Positions 22,705-34,911 of a DNA stretch of 64,000 bases are shown piece by piece. Origin of the DNA: Trichosporon coremiiforme (lineage: Eukaryota > Basidiomycota > Tremellomycetes > Trichosporonales > Trichosporonaceae). The stretch covers positions 1,548,570 through 1,612,569 of the forward strand of contig BCJJ01000001.1 of NCBI GenBank assembly GCA_039545355.1, given 5' to 3'. Within the stretch, counting starts at the first letter, position 1. Each line of letters begins with the position of its first letter. Both the position numbers and the translations under genes were made by a program. The notes beneath the pieces are model-generated. The model searched no databases. It was not told the origin of the DNA and worked only from the letters and a program-made list of their open reading frames with translations.

Positions 22705-22743
<39 letters not shown>

Positions 22744-23194
22744 ACCCTGTCAGCCCGATAGTCCCCTTTAACACGCGCTTTCATCGCCTCCTCTCCTTTT
22801 TCAGTCTGCAACTTGCTCTGCGCGAGTAGCAGGCCGTAACGTTAACGTCCCCTTCCTCTCCCCCGGAGCTGGCCCTTCGCCATCGCTCAGCGTATCGGCT
22901 CAGCCGTGTGCCCAGAGCTGAGCACGGGAAGAGGCGTGCGCCTCATCAGTTGAGAAGTGTCAGTGACTGCTCGCAGGCTGCGCTTTCGAGATCAGCGACC
23001 TGTGAGATGCGCCTGGCATCTACGCTCAGCGAACAGTACAGACTAGTGCGCCCTGCACGCTGCACTGCGGGCCGAGGCTGCCACCGTACTTCCACCCAGC
23101 CGCCACACTACCCGCCACCTGCCACACCACCTCCACCTTTCCACCTCCTCACGAAACGGCGATATTGATACATTTTTGACTTCCTCCTACGCAT
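22330..23194. other. Intergenic region with poly-C tract
   Basis: No gene is recognised. The interval holds the homopolymer C tract and lies 3' of the aldehyde dehydrogenase gene, which ends at 23195 on the minus strand. Confidence 0.5.
22706..22743. repeat. Homopolymeric C tract (38 nt)
   Basis: Thirty-eight consecutive C, so the minus strand carries poly-G able to form a G-quadruplex. The exact length is likely unreliable for sequencing reasons. Confidence 0.85.
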
Positions 23195-24749
23195 CTACAG
23201 CGGCCATTCAAGCTCCTGCGAGATGTTGTCATGCACAGCCTTCACTTGAAGATATCCCTCCAGTCCGTAGGTCCCGAGCTCTCGCCCGATGCCGCTCTGC
23301 TTGAAGCCGCCGAAGGGGACGCCGGCGTGGAGGGGCCCGTACTGGTTGACCCAGACTGTGCCCGCGTCAATCTTGGCGGCGACGCGAGTCTTCTGCCGCG
23401 CGTCGTTCGTGAACACGCCCGCACCGAGGCCGTACGTCGTGTCATTCGCGATCTCGATCGCCTCCTCCTCCGTCTTGAACTTGGCCGTGACGCACACGGG
23501 GCCAAAGATCTCCTCGCGGCTGACCTTGAAGTTCGGCTTGACGTCGGCAATGACGGTTGGCTCGACGTAGTACCCCTTTGACTGGGGCCACTTCTGCCCG
23601 CCCGTCACGATGCGCCCGCCCTCCTGCTTGCCCGACTCAATGTAGTTGATCACCTTGTCGCGCTGCTGGGCGCTGATAAGGGGGCCGAACGAGGTCTTCT
23701 CGTCCGCCGGGGAGCCGATCGCGGCCGCCTCGGCGCGGCGCTTCATCGCATCAAGGAACTTGTCGTACACGCCCTCCTGGACGTAGATGCGGGACGAGGC
23801 ACAGCAGTCCTGACCAGAGTTGAAGTAGATCCCGAGCGCGGCCCAGTTGGCCGCCTCCTCGACATCGGCGCTGTCGAACACGAGCATGGGAGACTTGCCG
23901 CCAAGTTCGAGCGTGACCTTCTTCAGGTTGCTCTCGGCCGCGGCGACACTGATCTTGCGGCCGGTGATGACACTGCCGGTGAAGGCGACCTTGTCGATGT
24001 CCATGTGGCGTGAGATGGCCTCGCCTGTCGTGGCACCGAGGCCGGGGACCATGTTGAGCACACCGGCGGGGATGCCGGCTTCCTTGGCGAGCTCACAGAT
24101 GAGGAGCGCAGTGAGCGGCGTCAGCTCCGAGGGCTTCATGACAATGGTGCAGCCGGCGGCGAGGGCTGGGCCGATCTTCCACGCGAGCATGAGCAGGGGA
24201 TAGTTCCAGGGAATGATCTGGCCGCACACCCCGATCGGCTGGTGCAGCGTGTACGCAAACTTCTCGCCGCCCCACGAGTTGATCGTCTGCCCGTGGATCT
24301 TGTCCGCGAGACCGGCGTAGTAGCGGATACAGGCGACCGAGTCGGCGACGTCGCTCTCGCGCGCGATGCGGATGCCCTTGCCGCTGTCGTAGGACTCGAG
24401 AGCGGCGAATTTCTCGGCGTCGCGCTCGAGCAGGTCCGCGAGCTTGTTCATGAGAAGGCCGCGGGTTTCGGCGGCAATGTTGTTGCCCCACGTAGTCTTG
24501 AAAGCCTTACGCGCAGCCTTGACGGCCTTGTCGACGTCCTCCTTGGTCGCATGCGAGACAGAAATGATCTTTTCGCCGGTCGCGGGGTTCAGAGTGTCGA
24601 ACGTCTTGCCGTCGGAAGAGGGAACAAATTCGTTGTCGCTGATGTCAACCGCGNTACAACAGGCTAGCTTACATGAAGAGACCAGTGGGGATGGTCATCT
24701 TGCCCGCGACGGGGACGTCAACCTCGGTGTGGAGGTTGCTCTTAGTCAT
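23195..24749 (-). CDS. NAD(P)-dependent aldehyde dehydrogenase
   Basis: Exon 1 24749-24673 and exon 2 24638-23195, separated by a 34-nt intron (24639-24672), give 506 residues, the usual class-1/2 ALDH length. The enzyme oxidises aldehydes to carboxylic acids. Visible motifs are IIPWNYPLLMLAWK, the cofactor-site KPSELTPLTAL, FTGSVITGR, VTLELGGKSP with catalytic Glu270, and NSGQDCCASS with catalytic Cys304. No mitochondrial presequence is seen (MTKSNLHTEVD), so it is probably cytosolic. The intron contains an ambiguous base (N at 24654) that does not touch coding sequence. It lies head-to-head with the Zn2Cys6 regulator at 25589, and its neighbours include a permease and a copper amine oxidase. 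A role in oxidising amine-derived aldehydes is therefore inferred. Confidence 0.92.
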
Positions 24750-25588
24750 TGCTGGTGGTGATCAGTGGTGTGCGTGAGTAAGACGTATGAGGAAAAGAAC
24801 AAGTATAAGGGGGAGAGGAAAGAGGGGAGGGTACGTGTCAGCATTATGATGATGAGGCTAGTGAGGGTGTCGTATCAAAGGTTGTGACCGAGTCAGCCAT
24901 CCAGAAGCTAGGATTAGCCATCAGCACTGGTGGTGTCACCGGTGAGGAATGCATAAGATTGGAAAACGTACCCCAGATAGCAGGCCAGCCGGCGCCAGTC
25001 ACCCAGCGCGGGCAACGTCAGTCACGGACATCTGGCGAAGACCGGTGCACGTGGTTGGTAGTTCCTCCGATCAGCCGGAAATAATTACCCGCAATTACCC
25101 ATCGACTTGGGCGCCCCGCGTTGTTCAGGTGAGCATTCCCCACGCTGTGCGTTATACGACGGCACGATGGGCGGGTTCCGAGATCCAGGATCTAGGCAGC
25201 TAAGATATACTGCTACGGAGACCGGCTAAGCCCGCAGTCGCTGCGCTAAAACAGGAAAGCTACGATACCAGATATCAATCCCCGATACCCCACAGAGCAC
25301 AGAGGGCATGTCCGTCACAGGGGCGAGTTGCAGGCGGCCCTTGGCGAGTCACGAGATGTCTTCGAACTGACAACACGTTCCTCGCGTGTCAAACACTTCC
25401 CTGCAGTAACCGTACGCAGGATATCCCCACGACCCCGCATTGTGTGGCCCCCAAGTCTCATCCCCGGCGTTCCTCGTACCCCTGCGTCCTCATCTGACTA
25501 CCACTGACCTCCCTTCCTACCTACACTCACACTCCCGATCGACATTTTCCCCATTCACCCACCTTCCGCCTGATCCACAACACCCACC
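24750..25588. promoter_or_regulatory. Divergent promoter between ALDH and Zn2Cys6 regulator
   Basis: An 839-base divergent spacer without a recognisable gene. CGG half-sites of the kind bound by Zn2Cys6 proteins occur scattered, but GC-rich DNA makes single triplets uninformative, so no operator is called. Confidence 0.4.
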
Positions 25589-28317
25589 ATGAACCCCGCC
25601 AACACCTCCCAAGACGATGCCGACACCAGCCCCGGAACACGAAAACGACGTACCTTGCGTGCTTGTGATGTGAGTCACCACAGCCTGTGCAGTAGTCCTC
25701 CGAATGCATCCGGTGCCATCGGTGTCGAGGATGGCCAAGACGATGACAGATTCACTGACCGAACAGGGATGTAGACAGTGAGTCACCAGTGACACGACCG
25801 GTTACACACCTTGGCGCCATTGTCCACTGTCCACTGTTGGACCGAATCTGACTATCACCAACAGTCGTCGTATGAAATGTGAAGACGTCCAGACCACGGC
25901 GAGTGGTAAGCAACGGTGCCGCGTGTGCAGAGACAACAGGCAGGATTGCACCTTCAACGCGCCTGTGCTGAAACGGTAGGTCGAAGGGCGTGCGCCGGTC
26001 AATACTGATTTCCAAGTGGCCCCCGACCGGGCTGGAGACAGCGGCTGCTCGAGCGTTCTGTCTCGCCGCCAGTCAGTGGCACGAATACGCTTGGATTGCA
26101 GCAGGACGGCCAGCAGCAGCAGCCATGGAACACTGGAGTTTCAACCACTGAGGACGGCCAAGAACCTCCGAGAAGCCGGCGCCGGCAAAGCACGCCTTCC
26201 CCCGACGGGCAGCCGCGTAGCCGGGCGCAGCAGCGTCTTCCTTTGCTTGGCCTTCCTCCCCCACTGGTCGACCAGCTTCTCGCCGTTTACTTCACGCATG
26301 TTCACGTGCGTTATCGGCCCTGGCATCCGCTGACAACAGAATGTGTGGCCGCTTATCTACAAGCCTTCCTTCCACCCGCAGACTGCTTCTGCACCCTTGC
26401 TATTGGCCATGCTATCAATAGCAGCATGCGTGGCGCACCCAGATCCAAGATACGGCCTTGATAGCAACAAGCTGTTTCATATGGCCGAACGCGCGCTCCA
26501 CCACTGTCGAATGGAGAACCGGATCGATATCATCCAGTCTCTGATTCTGCTGTCCCTGAGACAAACGGGTTGCGGCGACAAGAATCTTGCGTTCACGTAT
26601 GCTGGGCGAGCGTGCTGTATGGCTCTCAGCATGGGCCTCAACTTGGCACCCGCGCAGCCCGAGTCCTCCGTGGAGGCGGAGACTCGATCAAGGGTTTATG
26701 TGAGCTCGCTACCTGGCTATGTCGAAGCTGACAAAGCAGTGGAACTGTTACATTCTGGACAAGACGTTGGCCGAGGAGACAGGGCGCTCGATCCTGCTCC
26801 CCTACCGCCGGAGCTCGACACCCCTGCCGTCCATGACAGAGGCGGACGAGTTCGAGCTATGGCCACCGATCCCGTCGTCGTCGCAGCCTCTTCCGGAAAG
26901 TGTACAGCACCTGACCCCGAGAAGGGGCTATGTCATGTCCTGCTTCGTGTGGACGTGCTATCTTGGCATGGTGGTCGAAGGGATCCTTGAGCTCGACGTT
27001 CCTGGGCCACCCAGGCCCCGGCCGAGTGAAACACCGTGGTTCAACCAATGGTCGGCGGAGAAATTGGAGGAAGAGCGCAAGCAAGTGGTCACGATCGCAG
27101 CACGGATAGCCCGTGAGCTCGAGTCCTGGCGCAATGCACTGCCGCCGTATCTCGAGGTCGATCTGCAGGCAAGCCCGATGCCGCATCTTACTATCAGCTT
27201 GGCTGTGAGTTGAGCTGCGGGTGTTCAAACTGACGACCAGTGGTACGAAACCGCACAGATCCTGTTGTACTCGCACTTCATCAGAAGCGGGCCGTTGCCC
27301 GAAGTCCTCACGCCCGATGCGTCGGCCGAGCATGAGCTCATCTCGAAAGCGCACAGCACGTGCACCGCCGCTGCGGAGAAATGCGCAGACTTCATTTCGC
27401 ACCTGGACAAGCACAGGCTGCTCTCAGTGACGAGTGCGGATATCATCCACATTCTCGGCCTGGTGACGTTGTACGAGGCGTTCGACGCCTCGGACCCTAA
27501 CGAGGAGCTGGCGCATAGGGCGAAACTGACCTTCGCACAATGCTGCATCTGGTTGCGCGACTGCAGCAGTGCGTGGCCGGCGGCGTCGGCGCACAAGGTG
27601 TTCTTCGAGGGCCTGATCCAGGGCGGCATTAAGCTGAGCTCCACGATCCATGAAACGGAGAGCTCGCCGCAGCCGCTCGATGCCGGTCTCCGCGGGCTGA
27701 GCAACAAGCTCCGGTCGCCCCGGACCAATTTCGACACGACGCTGCCGCCACTCGGACGCAGCAGCCTGTTCCAGCTGCCCCAGTTTTACTGGAACCAGCT
27801 GTCGAACGCGATCCCTGGCCAGAGCACGGCGACGTTCTCAGCCGAGGGAAACGTCCTCGGTATTGCGCAGAGCCCCGACATGCCTTTCATTCCGTCCGCT
27901 CTGTCGCCCGAGTCGCAGAACCAGCAGGCAGACATGTCGCCGTACCAGAGGCAGAACGACTCTGCTCCGCAGCAGGAATGGCACAAGCAGCAACAATCTC
28001 AGCAGCAACCTCAGCTACAGCAGCAACCTCCCCAAAACCAACCGCAGCAGAACCAGCAGCCGCAAGTCCAGCAGCCTCCGCCACAGCATCATCAACACAA
28101 CCACAGCCACCAGCAAGCACAGCACCAGCAACAGCAACAGCAACATACCAACCCGGGGCAGACTGCAATGCAGCCGAACCAGTTTTTCGACATGATGAAC
28201 TTTAACCAGTCGTGGAACAATGGGGGCATGGACGCGAACCTCGGCGCGTCAATGGACAACAGTGCAGTGTATTCCGCACTCATGAACTTTATGGTCGAGG
28301 CTGCTCGGTCACGTTAG
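25589..28317 (+). CDS. Zn2Cys6 transcription factor with fungal regulatory domain
   Basis: Seven exons (25589-25669, 25767-25777, 25865-25975, 26017-26305, 26340-26699, 26740-27204, 27241-28317) give 797 residues. All joins are in phase, and exon 2 is only 11 nt. The DNA-binding cluster is C26-x2-C29-x6-C36-x12-C49-x2-C52-x6-C59, fitting the binuclear zinc cluster. The linker KRGPRPGW follows, then a middle homology region beginning YFTHVHNVWPLIYKPSF and continuing YILDKTLAEETGR. A Gln-rich tract (about 683-741) precedes an Asn/Met-rich end and may activate transcription. Such proteins act in the nucleus on CGG-containing sites. Its position between ALDH and permease genes suggests it regulates the amine module, which is inference. 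Confidence 0.88.
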
Positions 28318-28566
28318 TCATTGTTGTTGTACAGTTTGTAGCCATATCTGTCATTTTTGGATGTCATCTCAAGAAGACTACTACTATCGAAAGATCCCGG
28401 GTCTACTGCAGCCTATCTGCAGTGCTAAGCACAATGTTACCCATTAATAAAAGGATTGTACGGATGCGATGATTGCGTTGCGCTGTTGTTTGCGTAGCGA
28501 TGCCAGCTATATTTCCACTCTTTACCAACTTATTCACTTAAAATGGTCATTTACAACGTCTCTCAT

Positions 28567-30594
28567 TTACTTGATCTGCTGCTCCCGAGAATCCGGCTCC
28601 TCGACGGCCTGTACGACGGTCGTGGTACCATTCGTCTTGCCCGGGTCCTCAACGTGCCCCTCAGCGTACGCCTGGATGAGCTCGTCGTTGAGGTCCTCAG
28701 TCCTCGGGCCATTGAAGAAGGTCTTTCCTCCAATCTTGGGGAAGTACCAGAACCCGATGGCAAAGGCCCAGACCGCGGCACTAACCACGATGGCGTAGTT
28801 CATAGTGCCCGCGGTCGGGTGCATGTCGGCGGGGAAGCAGAACAGGACGAGCGCAAAGACCATCCATACGCACGCGATGATGGCGACTGGAACACTGAAT
28901 TTGCCAAGGTACCAAGGTCCGGGGTGGAAGAGGTGCTTTCCCCAGACGACGCGGGCGAAGATGGGGATCCCGTACGCGACGTACGGGCCAAGGATGGCGA
29001 TGGCGAAGATGGCGTTGATCGCCGCCTGGTTCACGGGGTCGGCGAAGCCGAGCAGGCCCAGCGGGATGCAGCACCCGACTGCGAGCCAGACCGTCCTCAC
29101 GGGCGTGCCGCTGCGCTTGTCGACCTTGTACAGGTAGCCGGAGAAGGGCAGCGCTCCGTCGCGCGCAAACGCGAATGCCTGGCGACTGCTCGGCAGCAGC
29201 AGACTGCATGCCATACCGTAGCTAGAGACAGCGATGAAGGACCAGATCGCGAGCGTGCCCTCGCGCCCGAATCCGAGCATGTAGATGTATGCGAGCGGCT
29301 GGCCGATGGCACTGTCATTGACGTCGGCGACAGAGGGCCCCATGCAGAGCGCAAAGATTGCGAGAATAATCGTGCCCAAAATGCCAGCGGAGCCGATAGA
29401 TCCGACAATGGCCTGGGGCACGGCGACGCTGGCGTTGGCTGCCTCTTCGGAGATACTGACTGCACAGTCGAAGGAACAGATCGTCCACACTGGCGCCAGC
29501 ATCGAGAGGAAGAAGGCGAACCCATTTGGCCAGGAGTAGAGATTCTCCCAGCCCGTGAACGTGAATTTGGCACTGTTCAGGTGTCCCTTGCGCGCGATCG
29601 GGAGGCCGATGATGGTCACGAGCGCGAGGGCGGTGTTGAGAATCACGAGGGGCGTCTGCAGGCGGGCGAAGAGAGCCGTGCCGTACGCGCAGAAGAAACC
29701 GCAGGTGATGAGCACACCGCAGTACACGCCGAACGTGACGCCGACACTGGGAGAAAACGTCTCGTCGGCGACGGAGCCGCACGCGAGTATGATGCCCGCG
29801 CAGCCCCATGCCACACTCGCCGTCGCGCCGACGTTGCCCAGGAACGAGTTGTCTGAGGTCAGCATTGTCCAGTTTCACATCGTGCACTGTGCCCAGAGCA
29901 TGCAGAGCACGCTCGAGCGCAGATCTGGCCGGGCCCGTGGAGTGCATGGAGCTGGGAGCGATAGGGAGACTTTTAGCTCTGCGCATCGTGCGCCGTGCAC
30001 AAATTGCCCCGCGCCCCCACTTATTCTGGTCGTCCCTTGCCAGGGTGCACCTCTCAGCCTCAGCTCGTGAGTTCCCGTGCCTTGTTTTCGCAAAAGTCAA
30101 AACTCGAAGCGAGCTCGTTCGCATGCAGCACGAGTCAAATACTCACAGCCAACCATCCAGGAGAGGAACGCGGCGTACTTGCGCGGCGCGAGCTTATATG
30201 TCCAGTAGTAGAGACCGCCGGACGTCGGCATGCTCGAAGCCAGGTCGGCCATGGCGAGACCAATGAACATGATCAGGATACTGGACAGGAACCAGCCCCA
30301 GACCATGCCGACGGGCCCGCCATAGGGGAGGTTGTAGAAGATGGTCGACGCTATACTCGGCACGACGCCCATGATACTGAACGCGACGCCGAAGGTCTCG
30401 AGACTGCTGAAGTTGCGCTTCAGCTCGGGGCGGTATCCGAGCCCCTCGAGCGCGGCGTCGTCCTTCGTCAGCCACTCCTGGCCCTCGGGGTCGGCTGTCG
30501 AGGCCGTCTTGGACGCGTCCAGGTCGCCAGACGCCAGCTTGGACGCCGGCCCCATGTCGTACACGGGCGTCTCGGCGGGGGTGGGTACTCCCAT
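28567..30594 (-). CDS. APC-family amino acid/choline/GABA-type permease
   Basis: Exon 1 30594-30147 and exon 2 29852-28567 give 577 residues. The intron (29853-30146, GTGAGT to CTGACctcag) is 294 nt, long for this genome. A hydrophilic N terminus leads to GYRPELKRNFSSLETFGVAFS, the entry motif of the Uga4/Hnm1 (amino acid, GABA, choline) branch. About 11-12 hydrophobic spans follow, with the consensus loop SMPTSGGLYYWTYKLAP and the segment SISEEAANASVAVPQAIVGS. These permeases import nitrogen compounds across the plasma membrane by proton symport. The neighbours (amine oxidase, ALDH, regulator) point to an amine or amino acid such as GABA, choline or a polyamine. The substrate cannot be read from sequence. 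Confidence 0.9.
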
Positions 30595-32655
30595 ATCTTT
30601 GCTTCCGGTGGAGGTCCGGTAGCTCCTCAGCAGGGCGGCGGTGCAGGCGGGATGGCAGGGGCGACCGCGAGCGGGGTCGGGGTCGCGAGCGAGCTGAGGG
30701 CGAGGTGTGTGATGGTGCGGGTCGACGCGCTGTACTGCGGTCGAAGTGTGTCTAGGGTGTAAAGAGGGAGGAGGTGGTGATCGACTCGGAGCGGTCGGAT
30801 CGAGTGTAAGATTGCAGCGAAAACTTGGTCGTGTGAGCCGTGTGGTGCAGAACGCCGATAAGATCGCCGAGAAATGTAACGGCACGCGGGAAGCCAGTGG
30901 GGTGTGCGGGGTGCGTGTGTGGGGCGCTTCGCTGGCCTGGTAGCAGGGTCTCTGGGGGGGCGAAATCGAGGGGGAAGTCGGAAACTACGGCCCTAATTAG
31001 AACAACGGGGCGAAGAGGACTTCGTTCGGCGTTGAACTGTCGTAGGGCTGGTGGGGATGGTGGATGTGATGACGAGCAAAACTCTGGCTTTATGTCTTGC
31101 CGATGCGATGCGATCGATCACGGATCTGAGTACGCGATGGGAGCGAGGGCCGAGTACGGGGCCTTCGCCTGGCCGCCTGGACGGCCTGGGTCTGCGGGTC
31201 TGGCGCCGGCCGCTATCGATGTCTGGCGCTCAAACAAGATACGCTGATAACGCGCCTGAGTGTCCAGGTACCCACGGGTCTCAGACGGCAATAGAGATGG
31301 GGCGCGTGCTTGTCACCTCGTTCGCCGGGATGGGCTGCTGGGCGTTTGCGCCTTCTGCGCTAGGCGTATTCACCGTCAGTTGGCGGGCTGGAGATCGTTT
31401 GGGCCTGATCTGTAAGCTTGGGCGGATAATTATCAGCCGTATCTCCTCTCTGGTTTTCGCCGTTACCCGTCAGGTCCAAGCGACTGGAGATTTATGCACA
31501 GAGATAGCATTGCCCGTGGGAGCGCAGGCTTGGGTGCGTGTCAGACATTGCACAGTGCAGGTGCAGGTGGGGATCGCAGATCGCAGCACGTAGCCCACCT
31601 TGCGCATGCTGGCTGCTCGGGTCATGGGCATAGGCCGGGCCCGATTTTGGATTTGGGACGGCTCGACCCAATGGCAGAGGCCAAAGCCCCTTGCCTTGTG
31701 GGACCTGGGCTGCCTGCCTGGACAACTAACACGGCGGAATGCAGAGTTGCAGAATTCGCAGATCCACCCCACGCGTACCCACCACACCACATGACTAACT
31801 TTGTTTCGCCCACCCATGGGGCACCGACACTGCTGCCCATAGGCTGTCACACAGGTGTCGACGTGTACGCTGGAGGAACGAGGAACGAGGAACGTTGTCC
31901 TGGTTCCCCGTGTGTGGATCGTGTAGATGATCCGGAACACAGGGCTAACAGGGCTGATTACACGATGGGCGTGCAGGTGCACGCGGGTACGGGCCGGAGG
32001 CACCGTGGTGTCGGCTCACAGCCAAGGGCGACGGACTTCCCCGCCTGTGTATACCGTGTGAGAGCACAATGAGCGCCGGCAGGTCCACGGTCGTCTGAGT
32101 AGCAGGAATCAGGGCAGACGAGCTTGGATTATCGAATGCCCCGAAACGCTTGGCCGTGCCAGGCGAGCTGTGCGAGTGACCCTTTAGACGGTCGCCGTTG
32201 GGTTTATCAATGCGGTGACCCGAGAGATCGGGCGGCGTCTGGGTACATCTTAGCATATCTCGAGTGGGGCATGAATGGGGGATCTAATCAGCCGGATCTC
32301 CCACACCCTAACTCACCGCCCTTATCTGCCCATTTATCCCGTTCTCCCACACGGCCCAGCCGTCGATACGTTTCCAAGAGACACCACCTCGCCGCTCCAG
32401 GGCGATCATGACGTGCATACGCGGTACGCGGGGAACGCCTGCATGCACACGAGTTCTGGCGCCGTACGTCCGCATGCTCGCTGGCTTGGCCGAACCCCTC
32501 TCCGACCTCCGAGTTCCGGCAGAGTGGTTCCAGCCTCTTGGAACCCGACTACATAATGCACCGAGACTTGCTACCGAACTGCATCCCCACCACCCACGAG
32601 TCTCTACTCAACCCCCTGCAGCCACGCGCACTACCACCCCCATACCATATCCACA
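30595..32655. other. Divergent intergenic region, permease to amine oxidase
   Basis: Two kilobases between two divergently transcribed genes of the putative amine module. No gene is recognised; minus-strand frames around 31500-32000 are not protein-like. It probably contains the promoters of both genes. The last ~350 bases are pyrimidine-rich, as expected for a leader. Confidence 0.5.
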
Positions 32656-34911
32656 ATGGTCACCGACGTCAATGCCAACCTCGCCCACCCGTTAGATCCC
32701 CTCACGGCCCCGGAGATCAAGCTCGCCGCGGACACTGTCCGTGCCTTCATGGCCAAGGGCAAGTTTGAGGGAGCCCCTGCGATCCCGCTGTTCAACTCGA
32801 TTTCGCTCCTCGAGCCTCCCAAGTACGACATCCTGCGCTGGGCCAAGACCTTCACTCCCAAGGAGCTCGCCGCGGTCGGTGCTGAGCTCAAGCCCATCAC
32901 CCGCCAGGCTGATGTAAGTACTCGCGCACAGCTGAAACAAGATGGAAGCCGCTGACACACACAGATCCACATCATCTGCAACCAGTCGAACCAGGCGTTC
33001 GAGGCCATCGTCGACCTCCCGTCCAACCTGAAGGGCGAGGACGCGTGCCCCGAGCCCAAGGTCTCCAGCTGGAAGCTCCTCGAGAAGGACATCCACCCCT
33101 CGCTCCAGACCGAGGAGCTCCTCTGGGCTGAGGAGATCTGCCGCACCGACCCCAAGGTCAAGGAGGCGTGCGAGGCTGTCGGCCTGAAGCAGACCGACAT
33201 CTACGTTGACGGCTGGTGCATCGCCGTCGACGAACGCTTCCCCGGCCGCCGCCTGCAGCAGTGCTTCATCTTTGCCCGCTCCCGCCCCGGTGACAATCTC
33301 TACGCTCACCCATGTGACTTCATTCCCGTCCTCGACTCGAACACAGGCGAGATCCTCACGATCGACTACCCGCACTCCCACTCGACGACCGACAAGCACT
33401 CCCCCTCTGGCTCCGATGCGTACGCCAAGGCAGAGCCCCGCGAGCGCTTCGCGCCGCCCAAGACGAACTACAACTACCTCCCCGAGCAGATCATGCAGGA
33501 CGAGCCGAATTTCAAGCTCCGCGAGGGCCTTAAGCCCCTGCACGTCATCCAGCCCGAGGGTGTGTCGTACTCGCTTGCCGGCCGCATGATGTCGTGGCAG
33601 AACTGGAACTTCCACATTGGCTTCAACTACCGCGAAGGTCTCGTCATCAGCAACGTCACATACGATGACGGCGCCAAGGGCAACCGCCCGATGTTCTACC
33701 GCATGAGCATTGCTGAGATGGTCGTCCCGTATGCTTCGACGATCTACCCGCACCACCGCAAGCACGCTTTCGACACTGGCGAGTACGGTGTCGGCGCACT
33801 CGCCAACTCGCTCGCGCTCGGCTGCGACTGCCTCGGCTCGATCAGCTACATGGACGCCGAGTTCGTCACTCGCAACGGTGGCATCCAGACGATCAAGAAC
33901 GCGATCTGCATCCACGAGGAGGACGCCGGCCTGCTGCACAAGCACACCGACTTCCGCGACAACGTCGCTCACTCGGCGCGCAACCGCAAGCTCGTCGTCA
34001 GCATGATCTGCACCGTCGCCAACTACGAGTACGGCTTCTACTTCAACTTTGCGCTTGACGGCTCCATTGAGCTCGAGGTCAAGGCTACGGGTATGGTTAA
34101 CGCATACCCGCTCGCACCCGGCGAGAAGGCCAACAACAAGATCGAGGTCGAGGTTGCGCCCCGCATTGCCGCCCAGCACCACCAGCACCTGTTCTCTTAC
34201 CGCATCGACCCGATGATCGACGGTCTGCAGAACCGTGTCGTCCAGGTCGACGCTGTCCAGGACGAGGCGCCCGTAGGCTCGGACGAGAACTTCTACGGCA
34301 ACGGCTTCCACACGGAGAAGAAGGTGTACAAGACGTCCAAGGAGGCGTGCTCCGACTACGAGGCGAAGAGCTCGCGCGTTTGGTCCATCGAGAACCCGAA
34401 CAAGCTGCACTACGCGACTGGCAACCCGATCGGCTACAAGATCAAGTGCAAGGACATGCCTCCTCTGCTCGCCAAGCCCGGCTCGATGGTGTGGAACCGC
34501 GCCCCCTGGGCCCGCCACAACATGTTTGTGACCAAGTTCCACGACGACGAGCTCTTCCCGTCCGATGTGCACATCAACCAGAACCCTGGCGCCGAGAAGT
34601 TCGGCCTCCAGAACTGGGTCGACCGCAACGACAACGTCGACAACGAGGACATTGTCTGCTGGCCCATGTTCGGCGTCACGCACGTCTCGCGCCCTGAGGA
34701 CTGGCCCATCATGCCCGTCGAGATCCTCCGCTGCCACGTCGTCCCCAACGGTTTCTTTGACCGTCACCCCGGCCTCGACATCCCCTCCAAGAAGGACATG
34801 AAGAGCCGCAACGCCAACGAGGCCTTTGTCGGAAACGCCCCGTATACCAACGGCCACGGCGCTAACGGCGTCGCCACCAACGGAGGAGGCTGCTGCAGCG
34901 GCCGCGCTTAA
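32656..34911 (+). CDS. Copper amine oxidase (primary-amine oxidase)
   Basis: Exons 32656-32913 and 32965-34911 (51-nt intron 32914-32964) give 734 residues, typical for yeast and bacterial copper amine oxidases. The enzyme oxidises primary amines to aldehyde, ammonia and hydrogen peroxide, using Cu(II) and a self-made topaquinone. The topaquinone site TVANYEYGF is present with Tyr440 as precursor. A copper-ligand HxH-type cluster (QHHQHLFSYRIDP, about 490-493) is seen, as is GSISYMDAEF carrying the expected catalytic Asp. The C-terminal catalytic domain is complete (VTHVSRPEDWPIMPVE). The C terminus ends GGGCCSGRA, without a classical SKL-type peroxisomal signal. The protein starts at a clean ATG after CCATATCCACA. 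Its aldehyde product matches the nearby ALDH. Confidence 0.94.
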
